This document shows, piece after piece, positions 15,517-22,966 of a DNA stretch of 22,966 nucleotides. The notes beneath the pieces are model-generated. The model was not told the origin of the DNA and searched no databases. It saw only the letters and a list, made by a program, of their open reading frames with translations. Source of the stretch: Namhaeicola sp039714555 (GTDB taxonomy: Bacteria > Bacteroidota > Bacteroidia > Flavobacteriales > Flavobacteriaceae); NCBI GenBank assembly GCA_039714555.1, contig JBDLJB010000038.1, forward strand, positions 1 through 22,966, in the 5' to 3' direction. How positions within the stretch are numbered: the stretch's first letter is position 1; every line of letters starts with the position of its first letter. Position numbers and translations under genes: made by a program.

Positions 15517-16392
15517 TTAATTACCAATTCTAATCATTCTATGCCCACTACTTCCACTTTTTTGGCGTTCATTTCTAAATCTTTCTCTCATTTCTTCAGT
15601 TTTCTTTACAACTATTTCATCATATTCTTCTTGAGTTACTGTTTTTCCTTTTGTTGGTTCTTTTAATTCTGATTTCTCTTTAGGATTCATAACAATCTTT
15701 GTACACATGATCTTAGTATCTCTGGCATTAATTTCTAAAATTAAACCCGGTAAACCCCAATAATCTCCGGGGCCTTGACTTATAGGGATATCTAATGTGT
15801 ACCAAGCTGTAACAATTACAGATTCTGTTGAAGGTTTATTTTGTGTGTCATTTTCTTTCTTTTCTTCATCACTATTATTTCGCCTGCCAAACCTCATTTC
15901 TCTCCTAACCGGCATATCAACAACTGTAGTTGCTTTAAAACACATTTGTTCTCCAATCATTTTTGTTTCTTGCTCCATTTTCCAATCATAGGTAACCAGA
16001 TCATCTTTAATTAAGAAATTCTTACCGCTAAATTCATTTTCTTTAGTAGATTTTTTGGTTTGAACATTTTTATAATGACTGCCTGAAACTCCTCCGCGCA
16101 TCATCATAAAACGCATTCCACCATGACCTCCACCAGTAGTTTGGTCTAATTTTTCTTCTTCCTTGTAAATTGAAGCAGTTTTATCAAAAGTTAATTCGTA
16201 AGTTCTTTCCAGGTTATTCTTCATCCTTTCCTGTATCATTTTAACTCTGTCAGCAGGAATTCCTGTTTTAGAAAAATCAATATCTAAAGTTGTTTTAGAT
16301 TCATAGATAGCTTTTCCTTGAAAATTTTGAGCACTTAAAGAAGTTAAACTTATTAAAATGACCAGGCTAATTGTTAAGATATTTTTATTCAT
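15517..16392 (-). CDS. GLPGLI family secreted protein
   Basis: 291 residues with a signal peptide (1-21, LTSLSAQ). The family's namesake motif GLPGLI is at 213-218, preceded by YW and followed by LEI as usual. Upstream features also fit: an early GKAIYES strand, the YELTFD segment at 65-70, and DLVTYDWKME at 131-140, resembling the family's central 'I.W' region. Two low-complexity stretches stand out: GGGHGGMRFMMMRGG (87-101) and a charged RFGRRNNSDEEKKEND insert (167-182), with met- and his-rich parts that might bind metal, which is only a guess. It is encoded directly before a TonB-type receptor and probably co-transcribed with it. The family has no established function. Confidence 0.92.
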   Translation of the reverse strand: MNKNILTISLVILISLTSLSAQNFQGKAIYESKTTLDIDFSKTGIPADRVKMIQERMKNNLERTYELTFDKTASIYKEEEKLDQTTGGGHGGMRFMMMRGGVSGSHYKNVQTKKSTKENEFSGKNFLIKDDLVTYDWKMEQETKMIGEQMCFKATTVVDMPVRREMRFGRRNNSDEEKKENDTQNKPSTESVIVTAWYTLDIPISQGPGDYWGLPGLILEINARDTKIMCTKIVMNPKEKSELKEPTKGKTVTQEEYDEIVVKKTEEMRERFRNERQKSGSSGHRMIRIGN

Positions 16393-16434
16393 TATTAATG
16401 ATTGAAAAATGTTAGAAAAATTTAATTTGTAATA

Positions 16435-16458
16435 AAATAAAAAGTTTACTTTTTATTT
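16435..16458. repeat. AT-rich inverted repeat between the divergent GLPGLI and dNK genes
   Basis: A perfect 11-base inverted repeat (arms 16435-16445 and 16448-16458, centre TT). It has no flanking gene end, so it is not placed like a terminator; it could be an operator, or chance in AT-rich DNA. The rest of the 273-base gap is plain apart from a promoter candidate near 16604-16636. Confidence 0.4.
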
Positions 16459-16603
16459 AGACTATAATAAAATCAAAAAGTTTAAAAATGATAAAAAAAT
16501 ATATAGTTTCCAATAGTTTAATCACAAAAGTTAATTTATTCTTTTAAAAAACCATATTTAGAAACTAAAAATCGATCTAATAATTATTTCATGATATGAA
16601 TAC

Positions 16604-16636
16604 TTTGTAAAATCATAAAAATTTTAATTAACTTTA
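16604..16636 (+). promoter_or_regulatory. Candidate promoter of the deoxynucleoside kinase gene
   Basis: TTTG (16604-16607), 21 bases, then TAACTTTA (16629-16636), one base off TAnnTTTG. The start codon follows 30 bases later. Confidence 0.4.
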
Positions 16637-16665
16637 TCCCCATAAAATTCACTTAAAAAATAATT

Positions 16666-17280
16666 ATGCATGTAGCTATTGCTGGAAATATTGGAGCCGG
16701 AAAAACCACTTTAACAAAACTTTTGGCAAAACATTACAAATGGGAACCTCATTATGAATCAGTTGCAGAGAATCCTTATTTAGATGATTTTTATGCTTCA
16801 ATGGAAAGATGGTCGTTTAACCTACAAATTTATTTTTTAAATAGTCGTTTTCGTCAAATACTAAAAATTCGTGAAAGTGGTAAAAATATCATTCAGGATA
16901 GAACTATTTATGAAGATGCCCACATTTTTGCGCCAAATTTACATGCTATGGGTCTAATGACAAATCGTGATTTTGGAAATTACGAATCGTTATTTGAATT
17001 AATGGAACGTTTGGTTGCTCCACCTGATCTTTTGATCTATTTACGTGGAAGTATTCCAACATTAGTGGGGCAAATTCACAAACGTGGAAGAGATTTTGAA
17101 AACACAATAAGTATTGACTATTTGAGCAGGTTGAATGAAAGATATGAAGCGTGGATTTCAACCTATACAAAAGGGAAATTATTAATTATTGATATTGATA
17201 ATCTAGATATCGTTGACGTTCAAGAAGATTTAGGGTTTGTTATTGACAAAATTGATGCTCAAATTCACGGTTTATTTTAA
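16666..17280 (+). CDS. Deoxynucleoside kinase (dAdo/dGuo kinase type)
   Basis: 204 residues, the length of bacterial dNK enzymes. It phosphorylates deoxynucleosides for nucleotide salvage in the cytoplasm. The P-loop GNIGAGKTT is at 7-15; YESVAENPYLDDFY (about 29-42) carries the catalytic Glu; QDRTIYEDAHIFA matches the DRS/DRT motif with the substrate-binding Arg and Glu; and the LID loop HKRGRDFE has the arginines that contact phosphate. Substrate choice (dA, dG, dC or broad) cannot be told from sequence. Its stop overlaps by four bases the stop of the convergent P-loop gene, with no terminator hairpin between them. Confidence 0.93.
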   Translation: MHVAIAGNIGAGKTTLTKLLAKHYKWEPHYESVAENPYLDDFYASMERWSFNLQIYFLNSRFRQILKIRESGKNIIQDRTIYEDAHIFAPNLHAMGLMTNRDFGNYESLFELMERLVAPPDLLIYLRGSIPTLVGQIHKRGRDFENTISIDYLSRLNERYEAWISTYTKGKLLIIDIDNLDIVDVQEDLGFVIDKIDAQIHGLF

Positions 17281-18293
17281 TTTTCCAGCTTTAATTTTTT
17301 AAAAAGAATTTCTCTTAACTCTTTTGTGGTTTCCGGGTCAATTAAATTTAGAGCCTTCACATTACATAATTTTTCAATTAATTCTGAACCTGCATAGGTA
17401 TTGGTTGCTATACCACTTACAATATCTGGTTTAAGATTAAAACTTTTCATAACACCATAGACCGCATAAGGATCAGAAGCACATAAAACAATACATCTTA
17501 CATTATTTTTTAACTCTTCAAAAGCAATATCTCCATTATAAGGTTCTAGGGGTGATGCCCCTAATTCTATTACAGCAACATCTGCATTAACTGAATTAAT
17601 TCTACTTAACAACTGCAATAATTTCTTTCTATATTTTTCTCTTGGATAAATTGATGAGGGAAGTCCAATATCAACAAAATCAAAAATATAATCTGCACCA
17701 ACATCTTTTAATGATAGTATATCTCTATATCGGCTGGCACCAGTCAATTTTCCGGCAACTACTTTTAAACCGGCTCTTTTTAATTGATTAACAATTATTC
17801 TTGCTGAAGTTGTTTTACCAGCTGACATTGAAGTTCCTACCAACAAAACAACCGGTATATTAAATTTTTTCATCTTTATGACTTTTACATAATCATCCAT
17901 AACACATACTTTATCATTAAGCATCGTATGTCCCAGGTATTCGATCTCAATAAGATTTGGTAAAAAAGTAGATTTTGAAGTGCATTTTCCAAACAGGCCA
18001 GCCCCCGTTAACATATGCATTTTACCATCTTCACCTACATCTTTCCATGATCCGGTAGCTTCTAATGTTGCATATCTTTCACCTAATGCACCAACAACCA
18101 GATCCTCTTTCATAAAACTTCGCATTCGTCCATTTATCAATTCAATTTTTAGGGAATCACTGTTACTTAAAACTTTACAAACAACATAATCTCCTGTTTT
18201 CCACTTGACCTTATCAAGTTTTTTTACAAAAAATGATTTCTTATCTAAATCAGATATTCTGAGCATTGAAGAAAAAATATAACTAGAATCCAT
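17277..18293 (-). CDS. P-loop NTPase resembling the DUF1611 (DgcN) family
   Basis: 338 residues, no signal peptide. The C-terminal half is a P-loop domain: Walker A GTSMSAGKTT at 153-162, then the IIVNQLKRAGLKVVAGKLTGASR segment, GADYIFDFVDIGLPSS (199-214) and a VIELGASPLEPYNGD stretch (241-255) where DUF1611 proteins have their 'EGQGS' motif, ending in VLCASDPYAVYGV. This layout resembles DUF1611/DgcN and, more distantly, dethiobiotin-synthetase-like enzymes. The first 145 residues (beta-rich; EATGSWKDVGEDGKMHMLTGAGLFG at 78-102) I cannot place. It is the last gene of an operon with an M20 peptidase (16-base gap) and a flavin-reductase-like protein. DgcN relatives act in D-glutamate catabolism in other bacteria; transfer of that role here is speculative. 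Confidence 0.7.
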   Translation of the reverse strand: MDSSYIFSSMLRISDLDKKSFFVKKLDKVKWKTGDYVVCKVLSNSDSLKIELINGRMRSFMKEDLVVGALGERYATLEATGSWKDVGEDGKMHMLTGAGLFGKCTSKSTFLPNLIEIEYLGHTMLNDKVCVMDDYVKVIKMKKFNIPVVLLVGTSMSAGKTTSARIIVNQLKRAGLKVVAGKLTGASRYRDILSLKDVGADYIFDFVDIGLPSSIYPREKYRKKLLQLLSRINSVNADVAVIELGASPLEPYNGDIAFEELKNNVRCIVLCASDPYAVYGVMKSFNLKPDIVSGIATNTYAGSELIEKLCNVKALNLIDPETTKELREILFKKLKLEN

Positions 18294-18309
18294 TTTTTAA
18301 AAATTTATA

Positions 18310-19482
18310 TTATACATTATTTTCTCTTATTGGTTTTTCAATAAGTAATAAGGTCAACAAAGCTGTTCGTTCAATCAATTTATCAGTATAGATAAATTCA
18401 TGTTTTGCATGTGCTCCACCACCAATTGTTCCTAAACCATCTAAAGTTGCGGTAAACAAACTTGTTGTATTACCGTCAGATCCACCACCTGCAGTTGATT
18501 CTTCCAATTCTAAACCAATCAATTCACCAAGATTTTTTGCCATTTTCCAAAGTCTTTGGTTTCGATCGGTTCTTTCCATAGGAGGTCTTCCAAAATATCC
18601 ATTTACTAATAAATCAATATCTTTGTTAACTGGTTTTAAGCTCAAAATTTCTTTACTGATAAATTCTGCATCTTTATTATTATGTACTCTCACATCAATA
18701 ACTGCACTGCTTTCAGCTGCTATTACATTGGCTGATGTTCCCCCTTCTATCATACCCACATTTACAGTAATGCCTTTTTCAAAATCGTTAAGAGAAAATA
18801 AATGTTGTATATGGTAAGAGAGTTCTACGATAGCACTAACTCCCTTATCGGGATTTAATCCAGCATGTGCAGGTTTTCCTCTAACAGCTAAAGTAAAACG
18901 ACCTATGCCTTTACGTGCTGTTTTTAATTTTCCTTCTAAACCTAATGGAGGTTCTAAAACAAAGGCACGCTTAGTTATTTTTGAAATATTTTTAATTGTA
19001 TTTGTAGATTCTCTACTTCCAATCTCTTCATCTGAATTGATTATTATCACAGGTGTTAAAAAGCAATTCAATTTTAAATCTCTAATGGCTCGTAAAGAAT
19101 AAATCATTTGAGTTAAACCAGCCTTCATATCAAAAATTCCCGGTCCGGTTATTTTAAAACTATCATGAGTTATAGGCATTTCTTTAATAGTATTCGTTTT
19201 CCAAACAGTATCGCAATGTCCTAACATAAGCTGAATAGGATCATTTTTTAATCTATCATGAGGTCTGGCAAACAAATATCCACCTGTTTTCTTACCGGGG
19301 ATATATAATACGTAATAATTGAGTTCTTCTAGTGCTGATTTTAACAAGTTAATAATTTTAACCTGTGCATTTGCATCTGTTGAAGGTGATTCTGCTTCTA
19401 CAAGTTTTTTTAAAAAGAGAATCATGGAGTCTTGATTTTCTTTTAAATAATTTACAATATGTTTAGCTTCTGATTTTTTCAT
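18310..19482 (-). CDS. M20 family metallopeptidase (glutamate carboxypeptidase-like)
   Basis: 390 residues, no signal peptide, so cytoplasmic. The two-zinc site of M20 enzymes is complete: His89 in GHCDT with Asp91, bridging Asp118 in GPGIFDMKAG, catalytic Glu152 and zinc-binding Glu153 in SDEEIGS, Glu177 in VLEPP and His358 in GGGAHAKHEF. The central dimerisation domain shows the RGKPAHAG motif. The Glu at 177 and overall pattern resemble carboxypeptidase G2, which cleaves C-terminal glutamate, but M20 enzymes also act on dipeptides, N-acyl amino acids and acetylornithine-like compounds, so the substrate is open. It lies between the flavin-reductase gene (24-base gap) and the P-loop gene (16-base gap). 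Confidence 0.9.
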   Translation of the reverse strand: MKKSEAKHIVNYLKENQDSMILFLKKLVEAESPSTDANAQVKIINLLKSALEELNYYVLYIPGKKTGGYLFARPHDRLKNDPIQLMLGHCDTVWKTNTIKEMPITHDSFKITGPGIFDMKAGLTQMIYSLRAIRDLKLNCFLTPVIIINSDEEIGSRESTNTIKNISKITKRAFVLEPPLGLEGKLKTARKGIGRFTLAVRGKPAHAGLNPDKGVSAIVELSYHIQHLFSLNDFEKGITVNVGMIEGGTSANVIAAESSAVIDVRVHNNKDAEFISKEILSLKPVNKDIDLLVNGYFGRPPMERTDRNQRLWKMAKNLGELIGLELEESTAGGGSDGNTTSLFTATLDGLGTIGGGAHAKHEFIYTDKLIERTALLTLLLIEKPIRENNV

Positions 19483-19506
19483 GCTAAACTTTAACTTTTT
19501 ATATTT

Positions 19507-20121
19507 CTATCTTTGAAAATCTTTTGGATACGGGAAACTAAATGTTTCTTTTATACTTGCAAATCTTCCTTGTGCTATATATGCCAAAAGAGGATTATCA
19601 TATATATTTTTTTGTTGGGAATCTTCATCAAATATTTTGAAATCCTTATGTACAAATGCCGCATCAATTAATCCTGTAATGATACTATAATCATCAAATC
19701 CATCAATAATTTTATGTAAAGTACAATCTAATAAAACATAAGAGTCAGCAATAAAGATATTGTCATTATTTGTAGTTGGAATTGTAGGTATTTTCTTAAC
19801 TATTTCTTTGGAGTAACGGTTATCTTCACATCTGGGAATTGCCGCTAAAGAAGCTAATAAAATTTGATTTGGTTTAACAAAGCTTACAGTAAATTTTTTT
19901 TCTTTTTTTATATTATGATAGGTTTTATGTCGGGGAGTACATACAAATCCTAAATAATTTGAAAACCCAATTGGTGTAACCATATGTTTGGGTGATAAAT
20001 CAAATACATCATTTTCTTTAGAACCAATAACAACTAAGGGAGCAACAGTGTAAAAATCTTCCCAAATGCATTCTTTAACATTTAGTGATATAAAATCTTC
20101 AAAATTTTTCTTTTCTTTCAT
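19507..20121 (-). CDS. Flavin reductase-like, FMN-binding split-barrel protein
   Basis: 204 residues, no signal peptide. The order of elements matches the flavin-reductase-like domain: an N-terminal APLVVIGSKENDVFDLSPKHMVTPIGF segment (27-53) where the FMN phosphate and ring usually bind, then VCTPRHKTYHNIKKEKKFTVSFV (60-82) and a later strand pair around LLDCTLHKII. Such proteins either bind FMN and reduce flavin with NAD(P)H for a partner oxygenase or serve as oxidoreductases themselves. No oxygenase gene is nearby. It is the first gene of a three-gene unit with the M20 peptidase and the P-loop NTPase. The family call is fair; the substrate is unknown. Confidence 0.78.
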   Translation of the reverse strand: MKEKKNFEDFISLNVKECIWEDFYTVAPLVVIGSKENDVFDLSPKHMVTPIGFSNYLGFVCTPRHKTYHNIKKEKKFTVSFVKPNQILLASLAAIPRCEDNRYSKEIVKKIPTIPTTNNDNIFIADSYVLLDCTLHKIIDGFDDYSIITGLIDAAFVHKDFKIFDEDSQQKNIYDNPLLAYIAQGRFASIKETFSFPYPKDFQR

Positions 20122-20154
20122 AACTCCAACTGCATATTATCTATTTCACTTCCC

Positions 20155-20186
20155 TAAAGTTACAAAAACAAGGTCTATTTAACAAA
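20155..20186 (-). promoter_or_regulatory. Candidate promoter of the flavin reductase-M20-P-loop operon
   Basis: On the minus strand TTTG (20186-20183), 20 bases, then TAACTTTA (20162-20155), one base off TAnnTTTG. It lies between the hppA terminator and the first gene, 33 bases before the start codon, and has the same boxes as the deoxynucleoside kinase promoter candidate. Confidence 0.42.
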
Positions 20187-20207
20187 TATTTATATGGAAA
20201 TAATTGC

Positions 20208-20237
20208 AAAAAAAAAATGCGAGCCAAAGCTCGCATT
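20208..20237 (-). terminator. Intrinsic terminator of hppA
   Basis: AATGCGAGC (20216-20224) and GCTCGCATT (20229-20237) form a perfect 9-base stem over a four-base loop. On the minus strand the hairpin runs into a U-tract from the A-run at 20208-20217. It lies 24 bases after the hppA stop and separates hppA from the next operon. Confidence 0.93.
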
Positions 20238-20261
20238 CTTATATCTATTTTAGAATATCTT

Positions 20262-22616
20262 CTATTCTTTTTCCTTTTTGATCAACTTATCAACTTCTTC
20301 TCCTTTTAATGTATCAACTTCTACAATTTTTTTGTCATTTTCAACAGTTATTGTAGTAATTATTGCTGTTTTTTCTCCTTCATCATTAGTCCTAACTTTA
20401 ACTTTCTTTTCAACTTTTTTTGTTGCATTTGCTTCTTCATGTAATTCTATAGTAACATCATTATTATGAGCTGCAATCTTATCAGTATCTAAGGCTATAC
20501 TTGGAGCAATAACCAAGGCAACAACAGACATCAATTTCAACAAAATATTTAATGAGGGACCTGATGTATCTTTAAACGGGTCACCTACAGTATCACCAAC
20601 AACAGCAGCTTTATGAGCACCTGTGCCTTTTCGACCTTCTTCTTCGATCATTTTTTTTGCATTATCCCATGCACCCCCGGCATTAGATTGAAAGATTGCC
20701 ATTAAGACTCCTGCAGTAGTAACACCTGCTAATAAGCCACCTAACATTTCTGCACCACCAATAAATCCTGTTAAAACAGGAACTGCTAAAGCTAATAAAC
20801 CCGGTAATACCATTTCTTTAATAGATGCCTCAGTAGAAATTTCTACACATTTTTCATACTCTGCATAACCATCAGCAGCATCAAATACCTTTCTATCTTC
20901 TAACGATGCTTTTGACATATCAGAATCATGTTTTCTCATAATTTCTAATGCTGCATGTAATTGAGGAATTTCTTTAAATTGACGACGAACTTCTTCAATC
21001 ATTGCCATGGCTGCTTTTCCTACAGCTTTCATTGATAATGCAGAAAAAACAAATGGTAACATACCACCGATCAATAAACCAGCCATTATTTTTGGTTGTG
21101 AAACATCAATTGCAGTCACATTGGCTGTTTTCATAAATGCAGAAAATAAAGCTAAGGCGGTTAATGCAGCAGAAGCAATTGCAAAACCTTTTCCTATAGC
21201 AGCTGTTGTATTACCTACAGCATCTAATTTATCAGTACGTTCACGAACTTCTTTAGGTAATTCTGCCATTTGGGCAATTCCACCAGCATTGTCAGAAATT
21301 GGTCCGTAAGCATCTACTGCTAATTGAATTCCTGTATTTGCCAACATACCAACTGCAGCAATTGCAATACCATACAATCCTGCAAAATAATGTGATACTA
21401 TAATTGCAGTAGCAATTAATAAAATTGGAATTGCAGTTGACATCATACCAACACCTAATCCTGCAATAATATTAGTAGCCGATCCTGTTTCAGATTGTTT
21501 TACAATTGATGTAACAGGTTTTGTACCTGTACCTGTATAATACTCAGTAATTTTTCCAACTAAGAACCCTGCTACTAAACCGGCAATGGTTGCATAAAAA
21601 ACACCCATTGCACCAAAAGGTAAACCATCAACTGTTTCGGGAATCATTATTCTAATTATAAAATAAGAAGCAACGATCATTAAAAATCCCGAACCAAATT
21701 CACCAAAATTCAATGCTTTATGCGGACTACCACCTTCCTTAACTTTTACAAAAAAAGTTCCAATAATTGACATGATAATACCTACAGCTGCCAATATCAA
21801 AGGTAAATATACTGCTCCTAATCCATTAAAATCTGGAGTAATTATTAATGCTCCTAAAACCATTGTTCCGATAATAGAACCTACATAAGATTCAAATAAA
21901 TCGGCACCCATACCTGCAACATCTCCTACATTATCACCTACATTATCAGCAATTGTAGCCGGATTCAAAGGATGATCTTCCGGAATACCTGCTTCAACTT
22001 TTCCAACCAAATCAGCACCAACATCAGCAGCTTTGGTATAAATACCACCACCAACACGGGCAAATAATGCAATTGAAGAAGCTCCTAATGAAAAACCGGA
22101 TATAATATTTAAAACTGTTTTTAATCCACTTTCAGTTCCAACATCATATATATTACTATATACAATTAATAGAACACTTAATCCTATCACACCTAAAGAT
22201 ACCACACCAATACCCATTACAGCTCCTCCTGAAAAAGCAACTTCTAATGCTTTATTTAATGAAGTACGAGCAGCATTGGTTGTTCGTACATTTGCTTTAG
22301 TTGCGATTCTCATTCCAATAAAACCGGCCAATGCTGACATTAAAGCACCAACTACAAACGAAACTGCTACCAATCCGCTTGAATTTTCTTCAGAATTTCC
22401 TTTAAAAAATAATAGAACGGCAACTGCCAAAACAAATACTAATAATACTTTGTATTCTGCCTTTAAGAAAGCCAATGCGCCATCTGAAATATGTTTTGCG
22501 ATGACTGACATTTTAAGGGTACCTACTTCTTGTTTAGTAACCCAAGCTGATTTAAAGAACATAAAAATGAGCCCCACTATACCAGCAAGTGGTAAATAAT
22601 AAATTAAATTTTCCAT
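20262..22616 (-). CDS. hppA: Membrane-bound ion-pumping pyrophosphatase, potassium-dependent type
   Basis: 784-residue inner-membrane enzyme with about 16 membrane helices that couples PPi hydrolysis to export of H+ (or Na+). The catalytic motifs are intact: DVGADLVGKVEAG (198-210), DNVGDNVGDVAGMGADLFES (224-243) and VVGDTVGDPFKDTSGPSLN (672-690). The potassium determinant reads GNTTAAIGKG with Ala472 and Gly475, the pattern of K+-dependent enzymes (K+-independent ones have Lys at the first site). Flavobacterial members have been described as K+-dependent H+ pumps, but the pumped ion cannot be settled by eye. Unusual is a hydrophilic C-terminal tail of about 74 residues (711-784), rich in Lys and Glu, after the last helix. 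Single-gene unit with its own promoter and terminator. Confidence 0.96.
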   Translation of the reverse strand: MENLIYYLPLAGIVGLIFMFFKSAWVTKQEVGTLKMSVIAKHISDGALAFLKAEYKVLLVFVLAVAVLLFFKGNSEENSSGLVAVSFVVGALMSALAGFIGMRIATKANVRTTNAARTSLNKALEVAFSGGAVMGIGVVSLGVIGLSVLLIVYSNIYDVGTESGLKTVLNIISGFSLGASSIALFARVGGGIYTKAADVGADLVGKVEAGIPEDHPLNPATIADNVGDNVGDVAGMGADLFESYVGSIIGTMVLGALIITPDFNGLGAVYLPLILAAVGIIMSIIGTFFVKVKEGGSPHKALNFGEFGSGFLMIVASYFIIRIMIPETVDGLPFGAMGVFYATIAGLVAGFLVGKITEYYTGTGTKPVTSIVKQSETGSATNIIAGLGVGMMSTAIPILLIATAIIVSHYFAGLYGIAIAAVGMLANTGIQLAVDAYGPISDNAGGIAQMAELPKEVRERTDKLDAVGNTTAAIGKGFAIASAALTALALFSAFMKTANVTAIDVSQPKIMAGLLIGGMLPFVFSALSMKAVGKAAMAMIEEVRRQFKEIPQLHAALEIMRKHDSDMSKASLEDRKVFDAADGYAEYEKCVEISTEASIKEMVLPGLLALAVPVLTGFIGGAEMLGGLLAGVTTAGVLMAIFQSNAGGAWDNAKKMIEEEGRKGTGAHKAAVVGDTVGDPFKDTSGPSLNILLKLMSVVALVIAPSIALDTDKIAAHNNDVTIELHEEANATKKVEKKVKVRTNDEGEKTAIITTITVENDKKIVEVDTLKGEEVDKLIKKEKE

Positions 22617-22662
22617 TATTGAAATTTTAACTGTTAAATTTTTTTTGAGTTGTTAATTTTTG

Positions 22663-22670
22663 CAAAAGTA
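22663..22670 (-). promoter_or_regulatory. Candidate -7 promoter element of hppA
   Basis: On the minus strand TACTTTTG, a full match to TAnnTTTG, 46 bases before the hppA start codon. No good TTG at the -33 distance. Confidence 0.45.
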
Positions 22671-22901
22671 ATAATTCTTGACATATATAAATAAAAAAGA
22701 CTTAATAATTCTTATTGAACTAAAAACTTTGATTATCTGATACTTATATAATCAATAAAAAATAGCTTGCTAAAGCTAGAAGAAAAGCCCGATAAATCAA
22801 CTTTCTATTATTGTTACCAAACAGTACTACAATTAACACAAAAAATAAGTTAAAAATACAAGAAGTGTTATGTTTCAGGGGTTCTGTAAGGGGTTGTGAT
22901 G

Positions 22902-22944
22902 AAAAAAAAACTTAACACCAAAATATTCATTGTGTTAAGTTTTT
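22902..22944 (-). terminator. Intrinsic terminator near the right edge
   Basis: Perfect 13-base arms (22906-22918 and 22932-22944) with a 13-base loop. On the minus strand the hairpin runs into nine U (from the A-run 22902-22910); a shorter T-run is present on the plus strand. It probably terminates a minus-strand gene that lies beyond the window, with its stop perhaps at 22943-22945. Confidence 0.75.
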
Positions 22945-22966
22945 ATCGATGTACCTTGAGTGGGAA

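Larger units (their letters stand above)
22617..22966. other. Upstream region of hppA to the right window edge (350 bases)
   Basis: No convincing gene. Besides the hppA promoter candidate and the right-edge hairpin, it holds a small perfect hairpin TAGCTT/AAGCTA (22763-22778) and two copies of GGGGTT 12 bases apart (22878-22883 and 22890-22895). On the minus strand a frame enters from the right edge and stops at a TAA (22945-22943), so a minus-strand gene may end there, but only seven codons are visible. Otherwise plain AT-rich sequence. Confidence 0.5.

Noticed and set aside
22276..22599. 107-codon open frame on the plus strand opposite hppA.
   Set aside because: It is antisense to conserved membrane helices of hppA and its composition is what the opposite strand of such codons gives; no motif or promoter.
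22763..22778. Hairpin containing GCTAAAGC, reminiscent of the SAM-II core.
   Set aside because: No P1 stem or GATTGCAA-type loop lies upstream, and no methionine gene follows; a simple 6-base hairpin explains it.
22878..22895. Two GGGGTT copies 12 bases apart, considered as an iteron or binding site.
   Set aside because: Only two short copies with no further repeats or gene context; not enough to call a site.

Overview
The window reads as a piece of an AT-rich Bacteroidota chromosome, most likely a member of the Flavobacteriaceae. The grounds are a TonB-type outer-membrane receptor paired with a GLPGLI-family protein, promoters of the TAnnTTTG type, a homoserine O-acetyltransferase/aspartokinase/homoserine dehydrogenase fusion, a methionine synthase split in two, and a potassium-type membrane pyrophosphatase. 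No tRNA, rRNA, CRISPR array, insertion sequence or phage gene was seen. Nearly all of the window is core metabolism.

Left part (1-10.7 kb): methionine supply. After the tail of a plus-strand gene and a bidirectional terminator come thioredoxin (own promoter likely) and then, read leftward from 10237, a tightly packed operon: metX-AK-HSD fusion, MetZ-type sulfhydrylase, a DUF2061 membrane protein, metH part 1 (homocysteine domain), metH part 2 (folate, B12 and AdoMet domains) and metF. Except for aspartate-semialdehyde dehydrogenase, this set carries aspartate to methionine by direct sulfhydrylation, and the operon leader carries a SAM-I (S-box) riboswitch.

Centre (10.2-12 kb): the 445-base gap between that operon and the divergent metK is the most interesting place. 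The minus strand holds the SAM-I aptamer. The plus strand holds an aptamer I assign to SAM-II, in its long-loop form, directly upstream of metK. Two unrelated RNA folds for the same ligand thus appear to control methionine synthesis on one side and its conversion to SAM on the other.

Right part (12-23 kb): a secreted, probably beta-propeller protein of unknown role; a GLPGLI/TonB-receptor pair; a deoxynucleoside kinase; a three-gene minus-strand operon (flavin reductase-like, M20 peptidase, P-loop NTPase resembling DUF1611) whose joint task is not known to me; and hppA, a potassium-dependent ion-pumping pyrophosphatase with a long charged C-terminal tail. Intergenic signals include intrinsic terminators after trxA, metK and hppA and several TTTG/TAnnTTTG-type promoter candidates.

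All assignments come from reading the sequence and known family motifs; no database search or folding program was run.
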